Origin: Phormidium sp. FACHB-1136
GTDB lineage: Bacteria > Cyanobacteriota > Cyanobacteriia > Phormidesmidales > Phormidesmidaceae
Length of the DNA: 64,000 nucleotides
Assembly (NCBI RefSeq): GCF_014697375.1
Contig: NZ_JACJRS010000023.1
Coordinates: 1-64,000 of the forward strand
Direction of reading: 5' to 3'
The notes under the pieces were generated by a model that was not told the DNA's origin, did no database searches, and worked only from the letters and a program-made list of their open reading frames with translations. Both the position numbers and the translations under genes were made by a program. This document shows, one piece after another, positions 34,503-43,144 of this stretch. The stretch's first letter is position 1. Every line of letters begins with the position of its first letter.

Positions 34503-34854
34503 AGTTCTTGCCTTCCTCATCCCTGCAATTATGCCTTGGCCCCGCAATCAGCCATGTCCGAAAACCGGGCCATCATCCGAACGGGCCAACCCCAAGACCG
34601 AGCTTGCCTAAGTTGGCCCCACCATAGGCTGGTCTTACCCATTTAGCCACCCCTACATTATTTAGATTGAATAGATCGAAATCCTAAACCGAAATCCTTA
34701 AACTGGGGCAACTTTTTGACAGACCCTTTATGGTACCAGGGTTTTCGGTCAGCATATCGCCAACGTTTACTCCAGGAATGGGGATGGGGGCTTCGGACTC
34801 AATTCAATTGGACGTAAGAGGACTGGTCTGGGGACTGGGACGGTCTGATCTGAC

Positions 34855-34955
34855 GCCGAATCCAGCTTACTTACCCACGCTATCAGCGGGCGAGAAGACC
34901 TCGCCCCTAGGGGTTGTCGGCCTGGGAATCGGGGTCTTCTGGCTCGGATTTGGGC
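34855..34955 (-). repeat. Dispersed repeat copy 3
   Basis: The core tatcagcgggcgagaagacc then tcgcccctagggg, plus a tail whose complement reads caaatccga, matches the start of the copies at 53629 and 61549 in reverse orientation. It lies in the about 450 bases between lysC and the hydrolase gene, which otherwise hold no gene. Confidence 0.6.
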
Positions 34956-35714
34956 TTAGGCATCGCGCAGGCTGGCAAGGCAAACTAGGTCTTGGGGCAG
35001 CAGGGCGGTGGGAACCTGCCAAAACTTCAGCACCTCCTGGGCCACCGCTTCGGGATGGGCCGCATGGAAAAAATGTCGCCCACCGGGGCACTGCCACAGC
35101 CGATCCCCTGGTTTTAGCCACGGTTGCCAGCCCTGGATTTGGTCGGGGCTGATCACGGCATCATCTTCGCTGCCGCACACCATCATCGGCACGGGCACCC
35201 GTCCGGGAAAGGAACTCTGGCGCTTCCAAAGGGAATGGGGTGAGGGAGAATGGGCCAAATCCTTTTCTAGCAGCCGCACCCAGCCGCTCACTAAGGGGCG
35301 GGCCTGGTGACCAAACAGGGTATAGGCCATCTGCGCCAGCACCCGATGACGGGAACAGGGCAGGGCTTCCAACTGGGCGTAGTAGTGGGCCTGCCAGTCC
35401 ACTATGGGGTTAACGCCCACGGAGAGCAGGGTGAGGGAGCGCACCCGCTCCGGGCATTGACGGGCATAGAGCAGCCCCACCAGTCCGCCCGTGCCGTGGC
35501 CAATTAGGTGCAGGGGGCGAGTTTGGTCTGCCATAAAATCGTGCAGCAAATCCAGGGCAACAGCCAAGGAACTGGGTTCGTCGGGGGTTTGGCGATAGGC
35601 CCAGTGGGAAATATCAATGTGGCGGGCTAGCGTTTTTAAAAGCGCTTGATCAAACCGCTGAAAACTGGGGCTGACATTAAGCCAAAGGGCTTCGGGCTGG
35701 GTGGATTGAAGCAT
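34956..35714 (-). CDS. Alpha/beta hydrolase fold protein lacking the nucleophile
   Basis: A 252-residue alpha/beta hydrolase (from ATG 35714; an upstream ATG at 35750 adds 12 residues). The nucleophile elbow, normally Gly-x-Ser-x-Gly, reads Gly-His-Gly-Thr-Gly-Gly at residues 72-77, so Gly replaces the catalytic Ser. Acidic (Ser-Glu-Asp-Asp-Ala) and His (Gly-Arg-His-Phe-Phe-His-Ala) regions typical of the fold remain. I have the impression that cyanobacterial orthologues share this Gly, which would mean a conserved non-hydrolytic role, but I cannot check it. It is a lone gene upstream of the isiB end. Confidence 0.78.
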   Translation of the reverse strand: MLQSTQPEALWLNVSPSFQRFDQALLKTLARHIDISHWAYRQTPDEPSSLAVALDLLHDFMADQTRPLHLIGHGTGGLVGLLYARQCPERVRSLTLLSVGVNPIVDWQAHYYAQLEALPCSRHRVLAQMAYTLFGHQARPLVSGWVRLLEKDLAHSPSPHSLWKRQSSFPGRVPVPMMVCGSEDDAVISPDQIQGWQPWLKPGDRLWQCPGGRHFFHAAHPEAVAQEVLKFWQVPTALLPQDLVCLASLRDA

Positions 35715-35904
35715 AGGAATGGGATTTGGGTTAGGGAGGAAAGTCATCAAAAATGGCTGGTCAATCAGGGTAATGGAATCGGATGAGCAGGGTGAAAAGA
35801 TTGCCTATCTAATCCCTGGGGGAGAGGGATTTAGGGTGTAGCTTGCTTCTCGTAAGGGTGGGTTACAGCGCAAGCCAAAGACTGCACACCGTTGTTGGGT
35901 TCTA

Positions 35905-35973
35905 GATCCCCCCAGCACCTAGCGGGCTAGGTTTCGCTCTGTACCCCCCTTTTCAAGGGGAGCAGGGGGGATC
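35905..35973. repeat. Inverted-repeat element (gatcccccc ... ggggggatc)
   Basis: Arms gatcccccc and ggggggatc enclose about 50 bases with accccccttttcaagggg. This is a familiar type of short cyanobacterial intergenic repeat. A shorter relative is at 46560-46605. It sits between the hydrolase gene start and the end of isiB. Confidence 0.55.
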
Positions 35974-36049
35974 ATTGCTATGTACTTCACACAGGTGGAA
36001 TTCGCCACATTATGTATTGGAAATCCCTCGACTTATGGTGGTTTGAGAT

Positions 36050-36562
36050 CTAAACACCAAAGGCCATTTTGACTTGAGATGCCCAGTTAGAAATGCGGCT
36101 TTCGGTGAGTTCGGGCTGGTTGTCTTCGTCTAGGGCAAGGCCGACAAATTTGCCATTTTGGACGGCTTTGGATTCGTTAAATTCGTAGCCGCTCGTAGGC
36201 CATTGACCGACAGTGGTGCCGCCGAGGGAGCTAATTTTTTCGGCCAAAATACCCATAGCATCTTGGAAGTTATCGGCATAGCCAATTTGATCACCCGCGC
36301 CAAAGTAGGCGACTTTTTTGCCGCTAAAGTCAATCTCATCCAGTTCGTCGTAGAAGCCTTCCCAGTCGGCCTGGAGTTCACCAATATTCCAGGTGGGGCA
36401 ACCCACAATCAAACAGGCATAGTCAGCAAAATCATCGGGGCTAGCGTCGGCAATGTCGTGGAGTGTGACAACGCTATCGCCGCCAAATTCGGCTTGGATG
36501 GCTTGGGCTAGGGTTTCGGTGTTTCCGGTTTGAGTGCCGTAGAAGAGACCAATCTTACTCAT
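36050..36562 (-). CDS. isiB: Flavodoxin IsiB
   Basis: A 170-residue long-chain flavodoxin, the FMN protein replacing ferredoxin when iron is scarce. The FMN phosphate loop Gly-Thr-Gln-Thr-Gly-Asn-Thr-Glu-Thr is at residues 9-17. Later FMN-contact loops are Pro-Thr-Trp-Asn-Ile-Gly-Glu-Leu with the stacking Trp, and Gly-Ala-Gly-Asp-Gln-Ile-Gly-Tyr. It follows isiA by 124 bases with a hairpin between them, the standard isiAB arrangement, so read-through from isiA under iron starvation probably drives it. Confidence 0.96.
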   Translation of the reverse strand: MSKIGLFYGTQTGNTETLAQAIQAEFGGDSVVTLHDIADASPDDFADYACLIVGCPTWNIGELQADWEGFYDELDEIDFSGKKVAYFGAGDQIGYADNFQDAMGILAEKISSLGGTTVGQWPTSGYEFNESKAVQNGKFVGLALDEDNQPELTESRISNWASQVKMAFGV

Positions 36563-36620
36563 TAGTTTGACGACCTAAATCGCTGTGCTGCAAACATCAA
36601 ATGCGGGGAAAAAGAGAAAA

Positions 36621-36655
36621 GGGGGGCAGGATGTTGGAGCCTATAAATGCCCCCC
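36621..36655 (-). terminator. isiA-isiB intergenic hairpin
   Basis: GGGGGGCA (36621-36628) pairs perfectly with TGCCCCCC (36648-36655). Read on the minus strand the stem is followed by a T-rich run (ttttctctttttcc), so it should stop most transcripts after isiA while letting some continue into isiB. Confidence 0.75.
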
Positions 36656-36686
36656 AAAGAGAGAGAGGAGAACGGATCCAACGGGG

Positions 36687-37712
36687 TTAGGATTCGATGG
36701 CGCTCAGGGCTTGTTCAACGCGCCGGAAGTCGAATCCAATAGCTCGTAGGGCGTGCCACAGGTGCCCTTGCAAAAACAGGAAGGCCAGGATGAAGTGGGC
36801 GTTGGCCAGCCAACAGCGGGAGGTGTGGGCATTCAGCGGTAGGGCCACGGTGTCGGCAAAGTAGGGCATGATGCCGAGTTTGACCGTCAGCGGCGGGCCG
36901 TAGAATTCCACGGGGTAGGCCAGGGTATTGACGGCACAGAAGTAGGCGGCCACAAAACCTGCTAGGGCAATGCCCCCTAGGGAATAGGACAAAATCGCCT
37001 CGCCGGAGAACATCAGCAGGTTTTTGGCCCACTTCATCGGCGGCACCAGAATGTGCCAGAGGCCCCCCGCCAGCAGCAGAACGCCCACATAGAGGTGCCC
37101 ACCGACCAAATCCTCTAGGCTGCTAATGCTGGCGAAGTGGGTTTGGTAGCCGTAGATCACCCAGGGATCGAGGGTGGGCTGCACCAGGCGCACGGTTTGC
37201 TGGGTGGCATCGTACAACCCGCCCCAGGTGGTGGCTTTGGCGACGAGAAGCAGCGCCCCCGCCCCCAAAAACAGCAGGTGATGACCGAGAATCATTCCTA
37301 ATTGGGCTGGGTTTTCCCACTCGAAATGGAAGCGCCGCGCCCAGCCCTCGGCCTGCTTCAGATCAGCAGGAGCTTTGACAGTGTGGAACAGCGCCCCCGC
37401 TCCCAGCACCGCCGAGGAAATTAGGTGCACCACCCCCACCACAAAGTAGGGTTCGGTATCCACAATCATTCCGCCATCGGCAATTCCCAAACCCAAGGTG
37501 GCCAGGTGAGGCAGCAGGATTAACCCCTGTTCGCCCAGGGGTAGGGCCGGATCAAACCAAGAGAGTTCGTACAGGGTGAAGGCCCCGGCCCAGAGGGCAA
37601 TTAGGGCAGCTTGGGCGACATGGGCCGCAATGAATAGGCCCGAAAGGTTTGCAAAGCGGGCGTTTCCAGCCCACCAGTCGTAGTTAACGTCAGTATTTCC
37701 GTAGGTTTGCAT
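36687..37712 (-). CDS. isiA: Iron-stress chlorophyll-binding protein IsiA (CP43-prime)
   Basis: A 341-residue six-helix chlorophyll antenna protein related to CP43 (PsbC) but lacking its large lumenal loop. The N-terminal [10 protein letters not shown] motif, repeated membrane histidines (Ala-Ala-His-Val, Val-Val-His-Leu, Leu-Gly-His-His-Leu, Gly-Gly-His-Leu-Tyr-Val-Gly and Gln-Gly-His-Leu-Trp-His) and the Arg-Ala-Ile-Gly-Phe-Asp-Phe-Arg-Arg end are characteristic. It forms rings around photosystem I during iron limitation. The adjacency of isiB supports IsiA rather than a Pcb antenna. Fur-like half sites lie upstream. Confidence 0.95.
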   Translation of the reverse strand: MQTYGNTDVNYDWWAGNARFANLSGLFIAAHVAQAALIALWAGAFTLYELSWFDPALPLGEQGLILLPHLATLGLGIADGGMIVDTEPYFVVGVVHLISSAVLGAGALFHTVKAPADLKQAEGWARRFHFEWENPAQLGMILGHHLLFLGAGALLLVAKATTWGGLYDATQQTVRLVQPTLDPWVIYGYQTHFASISSLEDLVGGHLYVGVLLLAGGLWHILVPPMKWAKNLLMFSGEAILSYSLGGIALAGFVAAYFCAVNTLAYPVEFYGPPLTVKLGIMPYFADTVALPLNAHTSRCWLANAHFILAFLFLQGHLWHALRAIGFDFRRVEQALSAIES

Positions 37713-37757
37713 GATGAAGACATCCTATGGCAACGGCCCTCAGTTCAGCCAGAGCTT

Positions 37758-37812
37758 ATTGAGAACCAAGTTCAACAAGCCCATCACACCACAAGTCGGA
37801 ATGATTCTCAAT
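37758..37812 (-). promoter_or_regulatory. Candidate Fur-controlled promoter region of isiAB
   Basis: ATTGAGAA (37758-37765) and TTCTCAAT (37805-37812) are exact complements. The second is part of aatgattctcaat, which resembles the Fur box (gataatgataatcattatc type). It lies about 90-100 bases upstream of the isiA start. Fur repression of isiAB is established in other cyanobacteria; the site here is inferred. Confidence 0.5.
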
Positions 37813-38020
37813 AGAAAAATATTAAGTTTTGTGTCAAGCCAACCTGGGCACCAGGGCCGTAAGGGTTGAAATCCCTATTCAGAAAAACGTTGAAGGATTG
37901 TCGCGATCTATGGCGGATGCTGGGATCGTCGTGATTGGTTGCCTTGAGAAGAATTGTTCCCGCTAAATTAGCCCGATCAACGGATTTGCCCTACATCTGA
38001 ACGGGATCGGCTGCGATGGG

Positions 38021-41000
38021 CTAGGTGTCGGAGGGTGGCAGTGAGATGGTCGCCTGAGCCTGAACATAGCTGTTGCGACCTTGGGCTTTGGCGGCATAGA
38101 GGGCTTGGTCGGTTTGGTAAACCCACTCATCCATAGACGCGGTGGAACTGGGAATGATGGTGCCTAGCCCTATGCTGACGGTCACTTGGAGGCTAATGGG
38201 GGAATAGCGATGCTCAACAGCTAGGTCGTGAAGGAGGCGCTGGATGGCCTGGGCGACTTCAATAGCGCCTCTGGTATCGGTTTGGGGTAGCAAAACAGCA
38301 AATTCCTCGCCACCATAGCGGGCCACCAAATCCGCCGGACGCTGAGCCGCCTTCTTCAATACTTGGGCCACCTGGCAGAGGCAATGATCGCCTGCCTGGT
38401 GCCCATAGTGATCGTTGTAGAGCTTGAAATAATCCACGTCGATCAACAGCAACGAAAGCGGTTGTTGATCCCGCTGCATTCGATCCCATTCTTGCTCTAG
38501 CACCCGATTAAAGGTGCGACGATTGGCAATTTGGGTGAGACCATCTTGGGTGGCAAGTTGTTCGAGTTCTTGGTTGACTTGCTCTAGTTGGCGGTACAAT
38601 TCCGACTGATAAATGGCAATTTCTACCTGCACGGCTAATTGTATTAAACAGCCTCGATCTAAAGGCTTCCATAATCGTGGAGATCGACATTGGTGGGCTA
38701 CCATCATGCCCCACAGTGTCTCGCCTTGCCAGAGAGGAACCATCAGTTTAGCCTGCACATGAAGATTGGCTAATACCTGTTGGTGGCAGGGCTGAAGGTC
38801 AGCTTTACTTACATCGTCAATGGCCTCAATGCAGCCTTGATACAGTTGACCATCGCTGAGTTCAAAGAAGTAGGGGTCTGGCATTTCATAGCCTAGGGAT
38901 GAGGGCCAGGGTTGGGCTACTGATTCGGCGATAACAATGCGGTTCTGGTCAGTATTAAAGCGATAGATCAACACCCGATCTACATCTAGAAAATGACGAA
39001 TCTCATCTACGGTGGTTTCTAGAATCTGATCTAGATCTAGGGTTTGGCGAATACGGTGGGTGATCACTTGGATCATTTGATCCCGTTCCGCTTGCTGCCG
39101 TAGGGAAAGTTCAATGGCCTTGCGTTCAGAGATATCTTGTTTGATCGCAACAAAATGATGAATGTCATGGCGATGATCATGGACAGGCGTAATCGTCGCA
39201 AATTCGTAGTACAGTGTACCGTCCTTGCGACGATTGATAATTTCGCCACGCCAGCACTGGCCCGATAGAATGGTTTTCCAAAGGTTCTGATAAAAGGATG
39301 GAGGATGTTCCCCCGACTTCACCAGTTCACGGGGATTTTTTCCCAACGCCTCAGCTAGAGTGTATTGAGTAATCGCGGTAAAGGCAGGATTGGCCCATTC
39401 CACTCGCCCCTGCACGTCGGTAATCACCACGGCGTCGGCACAGGCTTCTAGGGCTGCACTTTGTAGGCGCAGTTGGGTTTCAGTATGTAACCGCTCTTGA
39501 ATATTTTGTGCTAGGGCAAACAGATATTCTTTCCCCATAAATTGAATATGTCGCACCATCACTTCAACGGGGAAATCGGTGCCCTGTTTAGTACGATGAT
39601 GAACCTGGGTGATGAGATGTTTCTGATGATCAACCGTGGCCCAAAAGCTAGCCCAATCCGTAGGAGCTAGATCGGGGATGATGCGTTCAATGGGCTGCAT
39701 CAATAATTCGTCGCGACTGTAACCCAGGGATATACAGAGTTGGCTATTCATGCGACAAATTTTGCCTTCTCGATTCACCCAAAGGGCAGCTATCCCAAGC
39801 TGTTCTAGGGAAAAGTTAGCAAGAGCGAGGGATTGTTCTAGCCGCTTGCGGGCCGTAATATCGACATAGCAAATCGCTACCCCATACTGTTCTAGGGGAA
39901 TAGGGGCGGCGCTAACGCTGATCCAGGTAATTTTTCCCTGAGCTTTCACAATGCCCATTTCCACATCATGGACAAAACGGTTTTCCGTCAGGGCGCGGAC
40001 GCTGGCATATTCCGAGGCGGGCATGGGGCTGCCATCGGGGCGGATGATCTGCCAATCGGGGGCGTCGTAGGTGCGGGCAGTTTGTTCGCTGGCGGTGAGT
40101 CCAAGCAACTGTTCGGAGGCGGGGTTAACTTCTAATAATTGGCCCTTGGCATCGGTGATGGCAATACCTAGGGGTAGGGTTTCAAACAGGGTTTGGTATT
40201 TGTTGCGGCTTTCCCGCAGGGCTTCTTCGCTTTGGCGCAGGGATTCCTCCATGCGCTTACGGTCGGTGATGTCGTGGTTAATGCCAATCATTCGCAACGG
40301 TTGACCGTCCGGGGTGCGTTCAATCACCTGGCCCCGATCCAGCATCCATTTATAGGTGCCGTCTTTGCAGCGGAGGCGGTGCTCACTTTGGTAATGGGGG
40401 GTGCGGCCCTGGATGTGATCCTCCAGGGCTATGTAGGTGTAGGTTTTGTCGTCGGGATGGACGCGGCTATCCCACTCGATGAAGTCGTTGCCCACCTCGG
40501 TTTCGGTGTAGCCCAACATGGCCTTCCACAGGCGCGAATAGAAGACCTGGTTGGTCTGCATATTCCAGTCCCACACCCCGGCCCCAGCTCCCTCTAGGGC
40601 GACCTGCCAGCGGCTTTCGGCCTGACGGGTTGCTTCCGCAATCCCCACCGCCATGGCCCGTTGGGAAGGGTGAGAGGAGGGCTGAGTTGGGGCACTAGAC
40701 TGGGGAGAAGCGGATCCTATAGTGAGGGCTGCGGAGTCGTCCATCTGGGGTAAGAACAGGCCGCTATGCAGGGCTAAATGCTCCAAAAGTTGGCATTCTA
40801 TGGGGAGCCAATCGTGGGGTTGGTGGCTGTGCTGCACCACCCAAAGCCCCCACAGAGTTCCCCCCACCAGCACCGGGGCCACTAGGGCCGACCGCACGGA
40901 TAAGTGCTGCCACTGGGATCGGTCTTGGGGGGAGAGACGGCTATCGTCGGATCCATCGGCAATGGCGACGGACTGCCGCCGTAGATAGTGCGGCCACCAA

Positions 41001-41266
41001 GCGGCCCCCGCCAGCGGATCCAAGACCCGCTGCCCTAGGAGATCGGCAACGGCGGGAGTATGGGCCTCAACGACAACGATGGGCTCCGACTGGGAGGACA
41101 GGTGGTAAATCAGTACGCGGTCGGCCTGGAGTACCTCCCGCACCTGGGTGGTCATCCCCTGCACAATCCCCCCCGTCGCCCTACCATCCTGGCGCTGGAG
41201 AGTCATCTCAGCCACAAGTTCCAGAATCCACTCTGGAGACAGCGTTGGCACGGTGGAGATACGCAT
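38021..41266 (-). CDS. Multi-sensor diguanylate cyclase (GAF-PAS4-GAF-GGDEF)
   Basis: A soluble signalling protein of 1081 residues from ATG 41266. Order: GAF (about 20-175), four PAS domains (about 215-345, 355-475, 480-600 and 605-730; the first has the PAC-type Asp-Ile-Thr-Asp-Arg-Lys end), a second GAF (about 735-900), then GGDEF. The active site is Arg-Tyr-Gly-Gly-Glu-Glu-Phe (about 983-989), so c-di-GMP synthesis is expected, and Arg-x-x-Asp five residues before gives a product-inhibition site. The second GAF has phytochrome-like flavour but its Cys is followed by Arg rather than His, so bilin attachment is unlikely. No EAL domain. It could supply c-di-GMP for BcsA in this window, but the genes are unlinked. 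Confidence 0.92.
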   Translation of the reverse strand: MRISTVPTLSPEWILELVAEMTLQRQDGRATGGIVQGMTTQVREVLQADRVLIYHLSSQSEPIVVVEAHTPAVADLLGQRVLDPLAGAAWWPHYLRRQSVAIADGSDDSRLSPQDRSQWQHLSVRSALVAPVLVGGTLWGLWVVQHSHQPHDWLPIECQLLEHLALHSGLFLPQMDDSAALTIGSASPQSSAPTQPSSHPSQRAMAVGIAEATRQAESRWQVALEGAGAGVWDWNMQTNQVFYSRLWKAMLGYTETEVGNDFIEWDSRVHPDDKTYTYIALEDHIQGRTPHYQSEHRLRCKDGTYKWMLDRGQVIERTPDGQPLRMIGINHDITDRKRMEESLRQSEEALRESRNKYQTLFETLPLGIAITDAKGQLLEVNPASEQLLGLTASEQTARTYDAPDWQIIRPDGSPMPASEYASVRALTENRFVHDVEMGIVKAQGKITWISVSAAPIPLEQYGVAICYVDITARKRLEQSLALANFSLEQLGIAALWVNREGKICRMNSQLCISLGYSRDELLMQPIERIIPDLAPTDWASFWATVDHQKHLITQVHHRTKQGTDFPVEVMVRHIQFMGKEYLFALAQNIQERLHTETQLRLQSAALEACADAVVITDVQGRVEWANPAFTAITQYTLAEALGKNPRELVKSGEHPPSFYQNLWKTILSGQCWRGEIINRRKDGTLYYEFATITPVHDHRHDIHHFVAIKQDISERKAIELSLRQQAERDQMIQVITHRIRQTLDLDQILETTVDEIRHFLDVDRVLIYRFNTDQNRIVIAESVAQPWPSSLGYEMPDPYFFELSDGQLYQGCIEAIDDVSKADLQPCHQQVLANLHVQAKLMVPLWQGETLWGMMVAHQCRSPRLWKPLDRGCLIQLAVQVEIAIYQSELYRQLEQVNQELEQLATQDGLTQIANRRTFNRVLEQEWDRMQRDQQPLSLLLIDVDYFKLYNDHYGHQAGDHCLCQVAQVLKKAAQRPADLVARYGGEEFAVLLPQTDTRGAIEVAQAIQRLLHDLAVEHRYSPISLQVTVSIGLGTIIPSSTASMDEWVYQTDQALYAAKAQGRNSYVQAQATISLPPSDT

Positions 41267-41491
41267 GGGCACAGGGTAGGGAATAGGGCAGAAAACCCGA
41301 AGATCCCACCGTTAGTCTGACTAGAGTATTGCCACTGACTGTTTCAGCCCTAACCAGAGGCTCCAAAACAGAAACAATTTCGGGAACGAGGCTCAAACGA
41401 TGGTACTTACCATTGTTCCACCTGGGCATGAATTTGTTGCCCTTTTGCCAAAAAATGAGACGCGGACGCTTGGTCGTGGGGTCGCTGGCCT

Positions 41492-42427
41492 CTACCAAAA
41501 CAGGTGGTTGAGCCAGTGGGCCAGGAACTTGGGGCCGGGGGGATCTTGGTAGTTGGCAGGCAGCAGTGCCGCGAAGGCTTGCTCAAACTGGGCCAGGGCG
41601 GCATCAATGTCTTGACGCTTGGGGCGAGCCTGGTGGGGCACCGACACCGGAGGGCCAAAGCGCAGGGTTAGCCGTTTGCGAAAGTAGAGTTCCTTCGTTC
41701 CAATGATGGCCACGGGCACAATGGGCACCCCAGATCGCATGGCGTAAAGCACGGTGCCTCGTTTGAGGGGATGCATCTGGCCCTCCCGCTCCCCCAAACG
41801 GCCCTCCGGGAAGATCATCAACCCGTCTCCTCGGCCCAAAATGGTTTGCACGGCCTGGTCAATCTGGCGCATTTGCTGAATGGAACTGCCATTAGGCACC
41901 GATTGCTGAATGGTGGCGGCGAGATCTACCAAATCTGGACGGTCGGCCTGGGCTGCTGCCATCACCGCAATCTCCTCCTTCCACCAACGCTCTAGGGGAA
42001 TCACCCCCCTGGCCCAACCCAGTAGCCAGCGTTTCCAGCGTTTGTTGTAGAGGGTGCGGGCATCGCCCAGGATGTAGTAGTAGGGGTGGGGCGGCACAAA
42101 GGCCAGAATCAAAAACGGGTCTAGGTGGCTGAGGTGGTTGGCCGCCAGCACATTGGGCTGGGTGGGAATGTACTGAGGATTTTCAATCTGCACCCGGAAA
42201 AAGGCTTTGATAAAGCGCCGCAGCAGCCACCGCCGAAACCGACCGCTCATTCGCCCATCGGCCCGCCCAGAGGCCATAGCGCTCAGGGCTTCTAAATCCT
42301 GGGCAATATGCCGCCGCACCGTGGGGTTTTGGGCCATGGCTACCCCCTCCCGCACCCGCTGAATGACCGCTGGCGTGAGATCGACCGAGGGAGAAGGGGG
42401 AAGGGCCGTCATCGGGGGAAGTCTCAC
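41492..42427 (-). CDS. 1-acyl-glycerol-3-phosphate acyltransferase (PlsC family)
   Basis: A 311-residue acyltransferase of phospholipid synthesis. It has the His-x4-Asp motif in Asn-His-Leu-Ser-His-Leu-Asp-Pro, then Phe-Pro-Glu-Gly-Arg for glycerol phosphate binding, and a Val-Pro-Val-Ala-Ile-Ile-Gly segment. The N-terminal 80 residues form an amphipathic extension. It starts with GTG 42427 overlapping the ureG stop by four bases (GTGA); ATG 42412 is an alternative. Coupling to ureG is positional and has no obvious functional meaning. It may be plsC proper or a paralogue acting on other lipids. Confidence 0.87.
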   Translation of the reverse strand: MRLPPMTALPPSPSVDLTPAVIQRVREGVAMAQNPTVRRHIAQDLEALSAMASGRADGRMSGRFRRWLLRRFIKAFFRVQIENPQYIPTQPNVLAANHLSHLDPFLILAFVPPHPYYYILGDARTLYNKRWKRWLLGWARGVIPLERWWKEEIAVMAAAQADRPDLVDLAATIQQSVPNGSSIQQMRQIDQAVQTILGRGDGLMIFPEGRLGEREGQMHPLKRGTVLYAMRSGVPIVPVAIIGTKELYFRKRLTLRFGPPVSVPHQARPKRQDIDAALAQFEQAFAALLPANYQDPPGPKFLAHWLNHLFW

Positions 42428-43065
42428 GGTTCCAGGGCAACGGGGGCTGGGCGATCCTCTGGGCTGAGACCAGCCCGGTCTAGGATGAAATCGACGATGG
42501 CCGGGAGTCCGTCAGTGGTTTTGAGGTTGGTGAAGCCAAAGGGGCGAGGGCCGCGCATGGTGCGAGTGTCGCGATCCATCACCGCTAGGCTGGCTCCGAC
42601 CATGGGGGCTAGGTCAATTTTGTTAATCACTAAAAAGTCGGATTTGGTGATGCCGGGGCCACCCTTGCGAGGAATTTTGTCCCCGGCGGCCACATCGATG
42701 ACGTAGAGGGTGAGATCGACCAGTTCGGGGCTAAAGGTGCTGGCCAGGTTGTCGCCGCCGCTTTCCACAAACACCAGATCCAGAGGGTCGAAACGGGCTT
42801 CCAAGTCCTCGATAGCCACCAAGTTCATGGAGGCATCTTCGCGAATGGCGGTGTGGGGACAGCCCCCGGTTTCCACCCCCACAATGCGGTCGGGGCTGAG
42901 CGCCTGACTGCGCACTAAAAACTGGGCGTCTTCCTGGGTATAGATGTCGTTGGTGACCACGGCAATGGAGAAGCGGTTGCGCAGGGTCTTGCAGAGATGG
43001 TCTACCAGGGCCGTTTTGCCGGATCCCACCGGGCCAGCCACACCCACACGAAAGGGAGTTGTCAT
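42424..43065 (-). CDS. ureG: Urease accessory GTPase UreG
   Basis: A 213-residue SIMIBI GTPase that delivers nickel to urease. P-loop Gly-Pro-Val-Gly-Ser-Gly-Lys-Thr is at residues 10-17. The metal-binding Cys-Pro-His motif is in [13 protein letters not shown]. Glu-Ser-Gly-Gly-Asp-Asn-Leu and the guanine-specificity Asn-Lys-Ile-Asp are present. No urease structural or other accessory genes are near; scattering of ure genes is common in cyanobacteria. Confidence 0.96.
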   Translation of the reverse strand: MTTPFRVGVAGPVGSGKTALVDHLCKTLRNRFSIAVVTNDIYTQEDAQFLVRSQALSPDRIVGVETGGCPHTAIREDASMNLVAIEDLEARFDPLDLVFVESGGDNLASTFSPELVDLTLYVIDVAAGDKIPRKGGPGITKSDFLVINKIDLAPMVGASLAVMDRDTRTMRGPRPFGFTNLKTTDGLPAIVDFILDRAGLSPEDRPAPVALEP

Positions 43066-43144
43066 GGTTGCGTTCTCTAGGATTAATGTTCTCTAGGATT
43101 GATGTTGGGTATGGTAGCAAACCCGATGGCGAAACCGAATGGCC

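Noticed and set aside
34730-35152. 140-codon plus-strand frame
   Set aside because: Runs through a dispersed repeat and antisense to the hydrolase gene; not protein-like.
38700-39000. Second GAF of the GGDEF protein as a cyanobacteriochrome
   Set aside because: The Cys near the expected position is followed by Arg-Ser-Pro rather than the Cys-His pair, so covalent bilin attachment is unlikely.
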